Source: Cyanophora paradoxa (Eukaryota > Glaucocystophyceae > Cyanophorales > Cyanophoraceae). From it: DNA of 64,000 bases. The notes beneath the pieces were generated by a model. The model saw only the letters and a program-made list of their open reading frames with translations. It ran no database searches and was not told the DNA's origin. The position numbers and the translations under genes are program-made. Of the stretch, positions 9,733-19,332 are shown one piece after another; position 1 is the first letter of the stretch, and every line of letters begins with the position of its first letter. The stretch lies in contig QPMI01000181.1 in NCBI GenBank assembly GCA_004431415.1, forward strand, positions 1-64,000, read 5' to 3'.

Positions 9733-12327
9733 ATGAACAAAATCGAGAAATTCGCCACCCCTGTTGAAAATGCTACATTCCTTAGTACTCTCATTGGTGA
9801 TCGCAACAAGGTCACCCATGTATTTGATTCTGCCGAAGATGCCCTTGAAGCCATTGATAATAGCAAGGTTAAGACCTGGGCTGAATGCATTCAACCTGAG
9901 CAAGTGACCAGAGTTTACCTGGACCTGGATAAATTCGCTGATTTGAAGGAGAACATTGCTGATAACTATGCTGAGGCGGAAACTGTTGTAAGAGAGATGA
10001 GAGATAAGCTATGGAAGCGATCTGGTACCACTTCTATTAACGATATTGCTGTTGCAGTTCGCCATAGAAGGGTTTATTTGATTAAGGAGGATGTCACCAA
10101 GTTCAAGATTTCAGCCCACTTTATTATTAAATCGCTTGCATGCAAACATGAAGATATCCCCAAGCTTTTCAAAGCGATGGGATTGGTGAAAAATGAGGAT
10201 TATGACAGTGGAGTTTACAGCTCCACACAGAACCTAATCTGCCTCAATTGCTGCAAAGGTGAGACTCTGGATGCTCAAAATAAGTCGAAAAAAGATGTTG
10301 ATAAAAACGTTTGCTTTAAGAAATTCGTTGACTGTGACAAAGTGTTAATGCGAAATGAGGACTTCTTTGTATCTTACTTCTCAGCTACTACTAAACTTGT
10401 GGATGAATCAAATATTTCTGCATTTGCAAATTATACTCCTGAGCCAAAACCAGTTAAAAAGGAGCCAAAAAGTGATAAAGTGAAGACTGAGAAGGTAGAA
10501 GCTGAAAAAGACACTGAACCCGAAAATCCTGTTACTTTCGAACTGCTACAAAGTGTTATAATGGGTCTCAATGCTGAAAGAGCCAGCGAGTATAAGACTT
10601 GGATTGATGTTGGACTGGTCATCATCAATGTTGGGGAAGACAACAAATTTACCCCTAAAATGCAGGCTGAACTCTTCCACCAATTCTCAGAACAGAGTGA
10701 CAAGTATGATTATGATGAATGCCAGGAAAAGTTTACACAGCTTCGCAGAAGCAAGAAGAAGGCTGAGCCTGGCAAAGTGTTGACCTTCAAATCCTTGGTT
10801 TATTGGTTGAGCAAAGATAACAATGAGCTTTTCAAGGAACTCTTCCCCAAAAAGTATGCATTCCTACCAGAGGACACAGATGAAATCGATTACAAGACTG
10901 CAAGTATCCCTCCTTTGGCTGAACATTACAATGTGCATAAGAGGTATTTCAATGCTCGCATGCATCATGTTGAAAATGTTGGTTGTGTGATGCTCTGGGA
11001 TGAACAACTACTTTGCTGGATGCCCAAAGACATTGGAAAACTGTCTACAAAGCATTTCCCCCACTTGATGCATAAGGTGATTGTGAATGAGGGGACAGAT
11101 AATGAGAAAGAGAAATGGGAGCAATCATTTAGGAAATGGATTGTGGATCCAACAGCCACAAGATCAACTTACATGGATTTCCTCCCACCTCCTGCTACTC
11201 TCAGTGCAAAATGCAAGTCTGTATTTAATCTCTATCCAGGAATGAAGGTCGACCATCAGCAATTCGAAAATGCTCCAGAGGATGTAACTGCTGAGATGAT
11301 TAAGCCTTTCCTTGATCACTTGTTCTTAATGTCTGGTGAGGATCAAAATACCTATGAATATCTGTTGAAATGGTTTGCCCACATGCTGCAAAAGCCTGGG
11401 GAACTCAATGGAGTATCCTTAATCTTCATTGGTGAACAGGGAACTGGTAAGAATGTGTTGGTTGATACTTTCCAAAAGAAGATACTTGGAGATGCCCTGA
11501 GTTATGCAACTGGTAAGCCAAAAGAGGATCTGTTTGGTCGATTTGCCCACAATAGAGAGGATAAGATCTTGATTGTTGTGAATGAAGCCTCAGGCAAGGA
11601 CACATTCGAAAATAATGATATGCTTAAAGATCTCATTACTTCTGATAAGATTGTTATTGAACACAAAGGGATAGATTCATACACAAAAAGCAACTTTGCC
11701 AGGATTATATTCACCAGCAATAACAACATTCCAGTTAAAATTGAAGCTGGAGATAGGCGATTTGTGGTTGTTGAAGTTAGTAAGAAATTCGCAAAGGATA
11801 GGTCATACTTCCTTCCACTTGTAAAATGGCTTAATGATCACTGCAATATTCGAAACATTGCCCACTATTTGAGAACCAAAGTTGAATGTGAGGATGTGAA
11901 CTGGATTGCTGATAGACCCCTTACAAATAAATACTATTTAGCCCAGCAGGTGTGCGCTCCAATCATCCTTATGTTCACTAAGTGGCTTGTGGATCGAGGC
12001 TTAATTTCCGAGAATAAATGCAAGTCTGGTAGCCTTGTGGAAACCTGGAAATGGTTCCAGGAGTTCATTACCAGCAATAAATATAAAAACGATTATAATA
12101 GTCGCAGATATTATACAGAAATGCGAAGTGTTACATATATCCAAGTGAAAACTACAAATGGTAAACAATACTATCATTTCCTATTCCCACAAGTATTTGA
12201 GGAATTCAGAAAGATGAAGCTTGTAGATGATGAGACCATTGAGGAAGAAGCTAATCCAAGGATGAAACAAGAACTACCTGCTGCTGATCCTGATGCATCA
12301 GATTATGACTCTGATGTTGAAGTTTAG
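9733..12327 (+). CDS. Primase / superfamily 3 helicase (D5-like)
   Basis: 864 residues, intact. The N-terminal third looks like an archaeo-eukaryotic primase: a D-x-D motif in RVYLDLDKF at about residue 56, and a histidine motif in SAHFIIKS at about 130. A PriCT-like segment follows (TWIDVGLVIINVG, about 290). The C-terminal half is a superfamily 3 helicase: Walker A GEQGTGKN (about 568), Walker B KILIVVNEA (about 611) and motif C ARIIFTSNN (about 656), with the arginine-finger region GDRRFVVVEVS after it. Fusions of this kind prime and unwind viral DNA and are common in Polinton-like viruses, virophages and giant viruses. It is the first intact large gene after the broken virion module. A Lys/Glu-rich linker separates the two halves at residues 236-262. 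Confidence 0.9.
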   Translation: MNKIEKFATPVENATFLSTLIGDRNKVTHVFDSAEDALEAIDNSKVKTWAECIQPEQVTRVYLDLDKFADLKENIADNYAEAETVVREMRDKLWKRSGTTSINDIAVAVRHRRVYLIKEDVTKFKISAHFIIKSLACKHEDIPKLFKAMGLVKNEDYDSGVYSSTQNLICLNCCKGETLDAQNKSKKDVDKNVCFKKFVDCDKVLMRNEDFFVSYFSATTKLVDESNISAFANYTPEPKPVKKEPKSDKVKTEKVEAEKDTEPENPVTFELLQSVIMGLNAERASEYKTWIDVGLVIINVGEDNKFTPKMQAELFHQFSEQSDKYDYDECQEKFTQLRRSKKKAEPGKVLTFKSLVYWLSKDNNELFKELFPKKYAFLPEDTDEIDYKTASIPPLAEHYNVHKRYFNARMHHVENVGCVMLWDEQLLCWMPKDIGKLSTKHFPHLMHKVIVNEGTDNEKEKWEQSFRKWIVDPTATRSTYMDFLPPPATLSAKCKSVFNLYPGMKVDHQQFENAPEDVTAEMIKPFLDHLFLMSGEDQNTYEYLLKWFAHMLQKPGELNGVSLIFIGEQGTGKNVLVDTFQKKILGDALSYATGKPKEDLFGRFAHNREDKILIVVNEASGKDTFENNDMLKDLITSDKIVIEHKGIDSYTKSNFARIIFTSNNNIPVKIEAGDRRFVVVEVSKKFAKDRSYFLPLVKWLNDHCNIRNIAHYLRTKVECEDVNWIADRPLTNKYYLAQQVCAPIILMFTKWLVDRGLISENKCKSGSLVETWKWFQEFITSNKYKNDYNSRRYYTEMRSVTYIQVKTTNGKQYYHFLFPQVFEEFRKMKLVDDETIEEEANPRMKQELPAADPDASDYDSDVEV

Positions 12328-12339
12328 GTTTACTCAAAA

Positions 12340-12518
12340 GTGGACTCACAGTTGACTCAAATTTATCATAAAAGACCCAAACAGTCTTTTATTTATGGTT
12401 TATTTATCGATTAGGTTGACTAAGTGGGGGAGTTGACTCATTTTTTCACAGATTCTAAAAGAGGACTCTGCCCTAAAAAGAAATAAAAAGTGCCTCAACT
12501 CCACCCACTAAGTCAACC
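12340..12518. repeat. 179-bp repeat copy 1, containing an inverted repeat
   Basis: This segment between primase-helicase and GIY-YIG genes is related throughout to 18,549-18,732 and in the same orientation (shared GTGGACTCA, GTTGACTCA and GGTTGACTAAGTGGG blocks). Inside it, GGTTGACTAAGTGGG at 12,414 is matched by its reverse complement near 12,503-12,518, so a hairpin with a stem of about 25 bp can form. The copies flank the GIY-YIG, polymerase and integrase block. An origin, a recombination site or an RNA structure are all possible. Confidence 0.7.
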
Positions 12519-12569
12519 AAAAAATGATTTAAGAGATAGAAAAATATATTTATATGTAACTAGTAAGAA

Positions 12570-12920
12570 ATGGCTGGAACAGATCATGATTCTGGATCGA
12601 TCTATATGATTGAGAGTCAGGAAATGAACAAAGTCTACATAGGAAGAACCTCACAGCCACTTCAAAAAAGATGGAGACAACACAAATCAGGTCAAATGCC
12701 ATCTACAGCAGACCTATGCAAGGCTTCTGATGTGAAGTTCTCAGTCCTGTATTCAAGTAAGAAGGGTGGGCATGAAGACCTAATGAACAGAGAAGCATAT
12801 TACATGTATCTCTTTGAACCTTGGATAGTCAATTTACAAAAACCGAAATCCCGATTTAGGATTAATAGGTTTTTGCGATTCCATTCAGAGGAAGCCAGTG
12901 GATCCATTAAAACATTTTAA
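12570..12920 (+). CDS. GIY-YIG family nuclease
   Basis: 116 residues. The signature is SIYMI at residues 11-15 and YIGRTSQPLQKRWRQH at about 26-41, with a conserved Arg after the second tyrosine and a Glu (NREAYYMYLF) near residue 75, the order expected for the GIY-YIG catalytic fold (Tyr, Tyr, Arg, Glu). The size is near that of the bare domain, with a short basic tail. Such enzymes occur as stand-alone nucleases in Polinton-like and giant viruses, sometimes as homing endonucleases. It lies just inside the first 180-bp repeat and 60 bp before the polymerase gene. Repair, recombination or homing cannot be separated from sequence alone. Confidence 0.8.
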   Translation: MAGTDHDSGSIYMIESQEMNKVYIGRTSQPLQKRWRQHKSGQMPSTADLCKASDVKFSVLYSSKKGGHEDLMNREAYYMYLFEPWIVNLQKPKSRFRINRFLRFHSEEASGSIKTF

Positions 12921-12980
12921 ATTGCGTTTAGAACATCCTAAAATAAAATATCCCCTTAGAATAGGAACAAGTTAGGAATA

Positions 12981-15900
12981 ATGCCCCGAATTACCAACAA
13001 ACTCATAAGGGAGAAGAAATGGGAACTCATGGGATTGCTGGGAACACTTTATGCAGCCCATGAAATTACAGAGGCTGAATATGACCGGGAAATAGATTTA
13101 ATTGCAAAGGGTAGACCCACTTTAGCCAGATTAACCAGAAAAGCAAATAACCTATATGATAAAATTGAAACCTTGGATGAACTGGATCGCCTAAGGCAAA
13201 TAGAACCTGAGGCAGAAGATGGAACAGCCATGAATGAATTATATCGCTGGCTCACTTACAGAGCCAGAAGGGAAGTTGTTGTAGATGTGATTGAATTCCT
13301 GGACAGAATTGCTACATCCCTTCCAAATCGATTAAAGCAGGGTTTAGATCAATTCAGGGCAATCAAGGTTCGCTTGTCTTTTATCTGCAAGTTCGTAAAA
13401 GTGAGCAATCCACAGGTTTGGATATCGAAATACATTTACAGTGATTACTTTGTATTAACCAGGTCGAGAAATATTCGAACTGAGCTGAATAAAGCAGCCC
13501 AAATGTGTCAGGAGCAGATGAATGTGGTTGATAGCTATCGCTTAGAAAGAATTGAAATACTCAGAGTGGCTATTATGAGTTATGCTCCAACTGGTGGATG
13601 CTTTCTACAAACCCCAGAGTGGATTGCTAGGAAGAGAGCCACAGTGAATATTCGAAATATTGATGATTCCTGCTTCGAAAATGCGATTTTAGCCTCGATT
13701 TACAGAAAATCTATTAACTCCCATAAGAGGAATGAGCTTTCCCAATATCGCAAATGGAAATACTCACCAATCGCTTACAATCCTCTTGCTCTGAATTTCG
13801 ATAACATCCCATTCCCTGTTGCCTGTGATGCTGAGATTATTGATAAATTCGAGGCTCAAAATGCAGGCATTAGCATTAATATATTCGGAATCGATGGAGA
13901 GGTTGTTTATCCCCTGCATCAATCCAGTAACCCAGGCAGAAAGCATAAGGTTAATCTCATGCTGATATTTGATGATGAAGGGAATGGTCATTATATTACA
14001 ATCATGTCCCTTTCAAGATTATTGAAAGTAAACCATGAAACATACAATGATCAGAAGTTACACTACTGTGACACATGCTTATCTCGATTCAGGTCTGAGG
14101 CTAAACTCACTGCTCATGTGGACTCAAATAGATGCATTGACTGGAGACTCTCAAAGGGAATCACCCCTAAACCTGAGACCACCATAGAGTTTGGACTGAA
14201 AAACCTCAGGAAAACTGTTTGGCTTCCTGTTGTGGTCTACTGCAAGATTGAACATAGAAGCATCCCCATTGATGCATCGAAATCCAAGAGGGAAGTTTCA
14301 GCAGTCAACCTTAGAGTAGTCACTGGGGAAGATGTTCAAGATTTTCGATTTGAGGGGCAGGATCCAATGGGAGGTCTCTTTGAATGCTTGGAGTCCAAAG
14401 CTAGAGAACTAATCGATTTCCTGTTCACCAATATTCCAATGAATGAACTCACAGATGAGCAAAAGGCTATTTACAGGGCTACTAAAAACTGTTACCTTTG
14501 CAGTGAGAGGTTCACTAAAGAAAATTTCAAATGCAGAGATCATGACCACCACACAGGTCATTACATTGCTCCTGCATGCAGAAACTGCAATCTCCATAGG
14601 AGAATCTCAAAGCAAACCAAAGTTGCAGTTGTTGTTGACCAAATGGATGACTGTGGGACATTCATTTTCAGAAAAATAGCAGGTTTGGGTGATAAAAAGC
14701 GAATCGAAATCCTTTCGAAAAACTTTGATCAATACCTTTCATTGCAATGGGGTCTTTACAAGTTCATTGATGCAAGCAATTTCATGGATTTCGGAGCTGC
14801 TGATGTGACTGAGTTAATGAACAAATTCCAAGCCTTCAGAAGGCTTTCACACTCAGTATATGGACTTGACCCAGTTCATTATGTATCTGCACCTGGGCTA
14901 TCTTGGGATGCTATGCTTAGGACCACCAAGGCAAAAATAGAACTCATCAGTGATGTAGAGCAATACGAATTTGTTGAGAGGGGAATCAGGGGTGGCTTTG
15001 CAACAATGCCCTGTAGGTATGCTGAGGCAGATGGTGAGAACTCCCATATAATGCTGTTTGATGCTAACAACTTGTATGGCTACTGTTTGAGTCAGCCAAT
15101 CCCAGTTGGTGATTTTAGATGGGAGACCGAATTCAACCCACAAGATAACAGATCCAGTTTCCTAGAAGTTGATCTGGATTACCCAATTAGGCTGTTTCTA
15201 GATCACAGTGATTTCCCCCTAATTATTAACAAGAAAATAGTAGAATATGCCGAATTATCACAATATCAAAAGAGCCTATTAGATCTTTCAGGAGAAGAGC
15301 TTGATAAGACCCCTAAGCTAACTGCAACCTTTGGTTCTGTGACAAACTATGTGATTTCTGAGCCTCTCCTACAGTATCTGTTGGACAAAGGGGTGAAATT
15401 AAAGAAGGTTCACAGGGTCCTATCATTTACTGTGGCTCCTGTCATGAAACCCTATATTGAGCTGAACACTGAGATGAGAAGGAAAGCAGTGAATAAATTC
15501 GAGGCTGATTTCTATAAGCTCATGAATAACTCAATCTATGGGAAATGCATTGAATCTTGCAGAGGTAGATCTGTGGTTAAGATTGCAAACAGTGAGAAAC
15601 TGTTTATGAAATATGCAGCCTCTCCATTGGTGAAATCAACAAGCCCCATAAACGAAAGAGCAGTTGCCTTTGAGTTTTACACAAAACATGTGAAGCTAGA
15701 TAAGCCTGTTGCTATTGGGGCTTATGTTTTGGATGCAGCCAAACTGCATAATTACCAGTTCTTCTATGATACTGTGAGGTCCCAATGGTCAAAAGCAAAG
15801 TTGCTATTCCATGATACTGATTCCTTCTGTCTATATATTGAATCTCACACCCTCCAAAAGGACCTGGGGAATATCTCTTATGCATTGGACCTTGGAGGTG

Positions 15901-16226
15901 ATTCAAGAATGACCCCAGGTAAATACAAAAATGAAATGCCAGGTTCTGCTATATTAGAATATGTGGGTCTGAGAGCCAAAGTTTACAGTTTCAGAACTGC
16001 TGAGATTGAGAGAAGTAAGCTCTCTGGGACTTCCACTGAGGAACTCCAATTTAATGATTTTAAGCAGTGTTTATTTGCAGGTATCAGCAAGACTGTGACT
16101 GCAAAGCAGAAAAGAAGGGCAGATCACACAATAGTAGACACTGTGAGTAGAAGGGTTGCCCTGAACTGCTTTGATGCAAAGAGATACATCTTACCAGATG
16201 GTATTAATTCTGTTCCTTTTAATTAA
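12981..16226 (+). CDS. Protein-primed type B DNA polymerase (Maverick/Polinton type)
   Basis: 1,081 residues, intact. In order: an N-terminal region with the DDSCFENA block (about 226) that precedes the polymerase in this family; a C2H2-like zinc motif CDTC...H...C (about 360); an endonuclease-VII/HNH-like cysteine cluster with DHDHHTGHYIAPACRNCN (about 519); polymerase motif A DANNLYGYC (about 693); motif B KLMNNSIYGKC (about 845); and motif C DTDS (about 944). The conserved GLDPVHYVSAPGLSWDAML block of Maverick polymerases is present at about 630. The position normally holding exonuclease motif I (Y-A-D-F-E) reads YCKIEH, and the usual N..GYD motif II is not visible, so proofreading looks lost. 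It ends 3 bp before the integrase, implying co-expression. Confidence 0.93.
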   Translation: MPRITNKLIREKKWELMGLLGTLYAAHEITEAEYDREIDLIAKGRPTLARLTRKANNLYDKIETLDELDRLRQIEPEAEDGTAMNELYRWLTYRARREVVVDVIEFLDRIATSLPNRLKQGLDQFRAIKVRLSFICKFVKVSNPQVWISKYIYSDYFVLTRSRNIRTELNKAAQMCQEQMNVVDSYRLERIEILRVAIMSYAPTGGCFLQTPEWIARKRATVNIRNIDDSCFENAILASIYRKSINSHKRNELSQYRKWKYSPIAYNPLALNFDNIPFPVACDAEIIDKFEAQNAGISINIFGIDGEVVYPLHQSSNPGRKHKVNLMLIFDDEGNGHYITIMSLSRLLKVNHETYNDQKLHYCDTCLSRFRSEAKLTAHVDSNRCIDWRLSKGITPKPETTIEFGLKNLRKTVWLPVVVYCKIEHRSIPIDASKSKREVSAVNLRVVTGEDVQDFRFEGQDPMGGLFECLESKARELIDFLFTNIPMNELTDEQKAIYRATKNCYLCSERFTKENFKCRDHDHHTGHYIAPACRNCNLHRRISKQTKVAVVVDQMDDCGTFIFRKIAGLGDKKRIEILSKNFDQYLSLQWGLYKFIDASNFMDFGAADVTELMNKFQAFRRLSHSVYGLDPVHYVSAPGLSWDAMLRTTKAKIELISDVEQYEFVERGIRGGFATMPCRYAEADGENSHIMLFDANNLYGYCLSQPIPVGDFRWETEFNPQDNRSSFLEVDLDYPIRLFLDHSDFPLIINKKIVEYAELSQYQKSLLDLSGEELDKTPKLTATFGSVTNYVISEPLLQYLLDKGVKLKKVHRVLSFTVAPVMKPYIELNTEMRRKAVNKFEADFYKLMNNSIYGKCIESCRGRSVVKIANSEKLFMKYAASPLVKSTSPINERAVAFEFYTKHVKLDKPVAIGAYVLDAAKLHNYQFFYDTVRSQWSKAKLLFHDTDSFCLYIESHTLQKDLGNISYALDLGGDSRMTPGKYKNEMPGSAILEYVGLRAKVYSFRTAEIERSKLSGTSTEELQFNDFKQCLFAGISKTVTAKQKRRADHTIVDTVSRRVALNCFDAKRYILPDGINSVPFN

Positions 16227-16229
16227 GAG

Positions 16230-17615
16230 ATGCCAGCAACTGGAAGAATAGTTAGGAGAACCACTGAGCAACTGCAAGGTAACCTACTGCCTATCACAAT
16301 TCCAAAGGAGGAAAAGGGGGAATCTCGAATTGTTAAAAAGTCTGAAATGAAAGAGCTTGTCCCAGTAGAGATCCCAGTTGCCATTGCAGTGAAAGAAACT
16401 AGCAAGATTGCCAAGAGATTCTATGATGTGAGAACTGGTTACAAAGGGCTTCAAGCTATGAGGGCTGAGTTACCTGATGAATCCTATAAGCAGTTGCAAG
16501 AGTTCTATAAAAAACAAGAAGTTGTTCAGATCAATGCACCTGCTATATCTAGGAAGAGAGATCCCATGGTCCCAATTAGGCAACCCCTTGATACCTATGT
16601 GATTGATTTGCTCTTTTTCCCAGCTTATAAGAAACAAAACAATGGCTATGATACATTTATGACTGCAATGGAATCAACACTGAGAACTGGGTATATTATA
16701 CCTATAAGAGATAAATCAGCTCTCACTACATTGGCTGCATTTAAACAGCTTGAGATGAGAGTGGCAAGACCAATAGTAAAGGTTCAATCAGATGCTGGAA
16801 GTGAGTTCCAAAATCGAATATTCCAGGAGTATTTATCTAGTAAATTCATAGAACACCAAGTGAGTGGAACTGCTGACCACAGAAGCCAAGGTCGAATTGA
16901 AGCCTTTAACAAGCAGATTAAGAGACTGATCACAAACTACTGCATAGCTAATAACACAGCTAGATTCTTTGATGTGTTAGGTGATATTGAGTATAATTAC
17001 AATAATACAGTTCACTCAGCTACTAAGATGAAGCCAGGCGAAACTACAGAGGAGCATTATAGGTATATAGTGGGATTAGAAGATGAAAGATTCAAGAAAT
17101 CAATAGCTTACCTTGATACCATGCAGCCTGGCATGTTTGTTAGAGTGAAAGTTGAGAAGAACCCCTTTGCTAAACAGGGTAACAATTGGTCTAGGATGGT
17201 TTACACTGTTGATAGTAGGGAAGGCTTTAAATTTAAGCTAAGGAGTCCCACTGGAGAGATCATAGATAACAGGTTTGCTTTCCATGAGCTGTTGCCTGTG
17301 AATGCAGTTGAGTATCTAGAAACACCTACAGTGGATGCCTTGGAGCAAGCTAAAGAGGAAGCTAGGGTTGATGCTGCTATAAGGAGAGAGGGCATAGAAG
17401 CTGCTAATGAAGTCCCAGATAAGCCTTTGATAGAGGCTAGAAAGGAGAAGGCTGGGAAAGTTAACAGGGAACTCAAAAAGCTCACCATAGCAGGGACACA
17501 GAAACTTTCAGAAGTGAATAGCCAGAGATGGTATAATGACTTTCAGACTACTAAGGAGTCATATACAGCTCCTAAACCTCAAAGAACACTAAGAGAAAGG
17601 ACCAAAACTAGCTAG
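16230..17615 (+). CDS. Retroviral-type DDE integrase (rve), element A
   Basis: 461 residues, intact. The catalytic triad is D126 (YVIDLLFF), D188 (VQSDAGSEF) and E224 (GRIEAFNK); the last two are exactly 35 residues apart, the classic DDX35E spacing. The family-specific N-terminal segment (YDVRTGYKGLQAM ... VQINAPAISRKRDP) replaces a zinc-binding HHCC domain. An SH3-like C-terminal segment follows (MFVRVKVEKNPF ... WSRMVYTV), then a basic tail of about 120 residues. It inserts linear viral DNA into the host genome. Its start lies 3 bp after the polymerase stop. Element B holds a close homologue lacking the last 29 residues or so. Confidence 0.93.
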   Translation: MPATGRIVRRTTEQLQGNLLPITIPKEEKGESRIVKKSEMKELVPVEIPVAIAVKETSKIAKRFYDVRTGYKGLQAMRAELPDESYKQLQEFYKKQEVVQINAPAISRKRDPMVPIRQPLDTYVIDLLFFPAYKKQNNGYDTFMTAMESTLRTGYIIPIRDKSALTTLAAFKQLEMRVARPIVKVQSDAGSEFQNRIFQEYLSSKFIEHQVSGTADHRSQGRIEAFNKQIKRLITNYCIANNTARFFDVLGDIEYNYNNTVHSATKMKPGETTEEHYRYIVGLEDERFKKSIAYLDTMQPGMFVRVKVEKNPFAKQGNNWSRMVYTVDSREGFKFKLRSPTGEIIDNRFAFHELLPVNAVEYLETPTVDALEQAKEEARVDAAIRREGIEAANEVPDKPLIEARKEKAGKVNRELKKLTIAGTQKLSEVNSQRWYNDFQTTKESYTAPKPQRTLRERTKTS

Positions 17616-17841
17616 TTTGCTAGGCAAAAACTCGTTTTTTCCAAATATATGTATGACTGATATACATATATGCATATGATATACACATAGTCTTGTAGAT
17701 CTTATCAAGCGCTTCACAGCGATATGCAGAACGTTGCGTTTTGATGATCTGGTGATGAGATATAACAGTTTGAAGATGCAAAAGTCACTTGCCATAGTAG
17801 ACTTGGTGAAAGACTAGCCCAGGAGTCGACTCGACGGTAAG

Positions 17842-17914
17842 CCGTTTTTGGCTCAGAGAATAGAGCGCTTGATTTCTGACTCCAACCTACGCGGTTCAAA
17901 TCCGCTCGGGAACC
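17842..17914 (+). tRNA. tRNA-like sequence, probably degenerate
   Basis: A D-arm-like GGCTC...GAGC and a T-arm GCGG-TTCAAAT-CCGC are present at normal spacing, followed by an acceptor-like CGGGAACC. The anticodon region (GATTTCTGACTCC) pairs poorly and the 5' acceptor strand matches only with several G-U pairs. It may be a decayed tRNA or a remnant of a tRNA-linked insertion site. I would not call it functional. Confidence 0.3.
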
Positions 17915-18548
17915 TTTACTTCGTTCGCCGTGAAACTTGAAAAGTAAAAACAAAACGCGGTTTTTTCTAGATTAATGCTGTACCCGTCTAGAAAATCAAT
18001 ATTCACGTTTGCTACGATATCTCAACACCAACTTATCAAATCGATGCGCTTAAAACGTCATAAAATCGAGCATTTCAAGGCGGTCACAGCGCTTATGAGC
18101 CATATCGGAATTTCACTAACTGTAACTCCAAATCGCGATGAAACCGATTTTGAATTTTGATTTTAAATTCGATTAAAATCCATTAAACGTGAGTTTTTAA
18201 TATAGATCACTAGGAAGTTATCAAATCGATGCACTGACGGTCGAATATAATCCCATATATCATACATAACAATAACTTGCAATCACATATACGAATCGCA
18301 ATGTGTATAGATCGCTATTACGATTAAAGCGAGTTTTGAAATTCAAAATTAATTCGATTAAATTCGATTATAACTCAAAAATCGCGATTTATAACCATAT
18401 ACTTATCGTTTCGATCAACTTATGATATCGAATATTCAACTATATTATATTGCTTCGATAACCGTGATTACATATGTGGAACCATCAATCTAACACTGCA
18501 TTTAGTAAGCATCTGCCCTAGATTCCCCCCATTACCCTATTATTTAAG

Positions 18549-18732
18549 TGGACTCAAGGTTGACTCATATTAATCGTAAAAGTAGTAAAAGTATATGGAT
18601 TTTGTTACGAATTCAATGCAAGGGTTGACTAAGTGGGTTGAGTTGACTCAAATTTCACAGGAAATATTTGGGACCTAAAGTTTTCTAAAAAGGATTTGAA
18701 AAAATGTGTCAACTCCCCCCACTTAGTCAACC
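18549..18732. repeat. 184-bp repeat copy 2, containing an inverted repeat
   Basis: Direct repeat of 12,340-12,518 with scattered differences. It contains GGGTTGACTAAGTGGG (18,622) and its reverse complement (about 18,716-18,733), again able to form a hairpin. The hairpin pairing is kept although the arms differ from copy 1, which hints that the structure matters. Confidence 0.7.
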
Positions 18733-19039
18733 CTGACCATAAACAGTAAGGATTTGAGCTAACATGTATCACAAAGTGAACATTTTGAGTCCACTTAGAA
18801 GATCCACTTTTGAAATCCAAGTTGATTTTGCTTGAAATTTCAAAGTTGATCTAAAAGTGAGTCCACCCTGATTGATTATGGTAACAAAGTTGACTAAGTT
18901 GACTAAGTTGAGTCATCTTAAGAAATTCAAAGAGACTAAGAGTTCAAAATGTTTATGAAAAGTGAGTCAACTTAGACCACTTCTGATAACAAAGTTAAAT
19001 ATTTAATTGATTTAATCGGAAAAGAACATGATTTAATCG

Positions 19040-19259
19040 AATTTATTGATATAATTCCGATTAGATTCATTTAGGATTCAATTAAGATCAATCGAAGTTA
19101 TTGATATAATTCCGATTAACTACAATTAAGATACAATATCGATTAATCGAGTTTATCGATATAACATCGATTAAATTAATTGAAAATGCATATAAAAATA
19201 CGAAAATTCATGTGAAAATTCAAATAAATTAATCGATTTTATTGATATAACATCGAATC
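19040..19259 (-). repeat. AT-rich iterons (AATCG-nnn-TTATATCAA) beside hairpin 1
   Basis: Four near copies of TTGATATAA-nnn-CGATTA (reverse complement of the AATCG-nnn-TTATATCAA core) occur at about 19,045, 19,101, 19,155 and 19,232, the last running up to the hairpin. The same motif in the opposite orientation precedes hairpin 2 at 34,680-34,810. A terminal or origin-binding role is a guess. Confidence 0.55.
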
Positions 19260-19332
19260 ACACATATGAATATTCATATTTTAATCCTGAGGCGGAACGC
19301 CGAGGGATTAAAATATGAATATTCATATGTGT
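19260..19332. repeat. Hairpin 1: perfect 28-bp inverted repeat at left edge of element B
   Basis: The arms 19,260-19,287 and 19,305-19,332 are exact reverse complements. The 17-nt loop is GC-rich and itself forms a small GGCG-GAA-CGCC stem. The polymerase-homologous sequence of element B begins at the very next base, 19,333. It has the same arm length, the same ACACATA arm start and the same AATCC arm end as the hairpin at 34,927-35,011. Confidence 0.9.

Larger units (their letters stand above)
17616..19259. other. Repeat-rich non-coding right end of element A
   Basis: There is no convincing gene in 1.6 kb. It holds a tRNA-like sequence (about 17,842-17,914), a CpG-containing AT-rich stretch (17,940-18,530), a second copy of the 180-bp repeat (18,549-18,732), short GTTGACTAA repeats (18,885-18,920) and a run of AT-rich iterons up to the hairpin at 19,260. 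It is likely the terminal region of element A, but I could not find a matching inverted copy of it at another end inside the window. Confidence 0.5.

Noticed and set aside
12981-16226. Stand-alone HNH homing endonuclease inside the polymerase
   Set aside because: The cysteine/His cluster is a normal part of Maverick-type polymerases and the frame is continuous, with no intein splice motifs.
19260-19332. Simple transcription terminator
   Set aside because: The stem is too long and too perfect, has no matching gene end on its left, and has a relative at the other end of element B.
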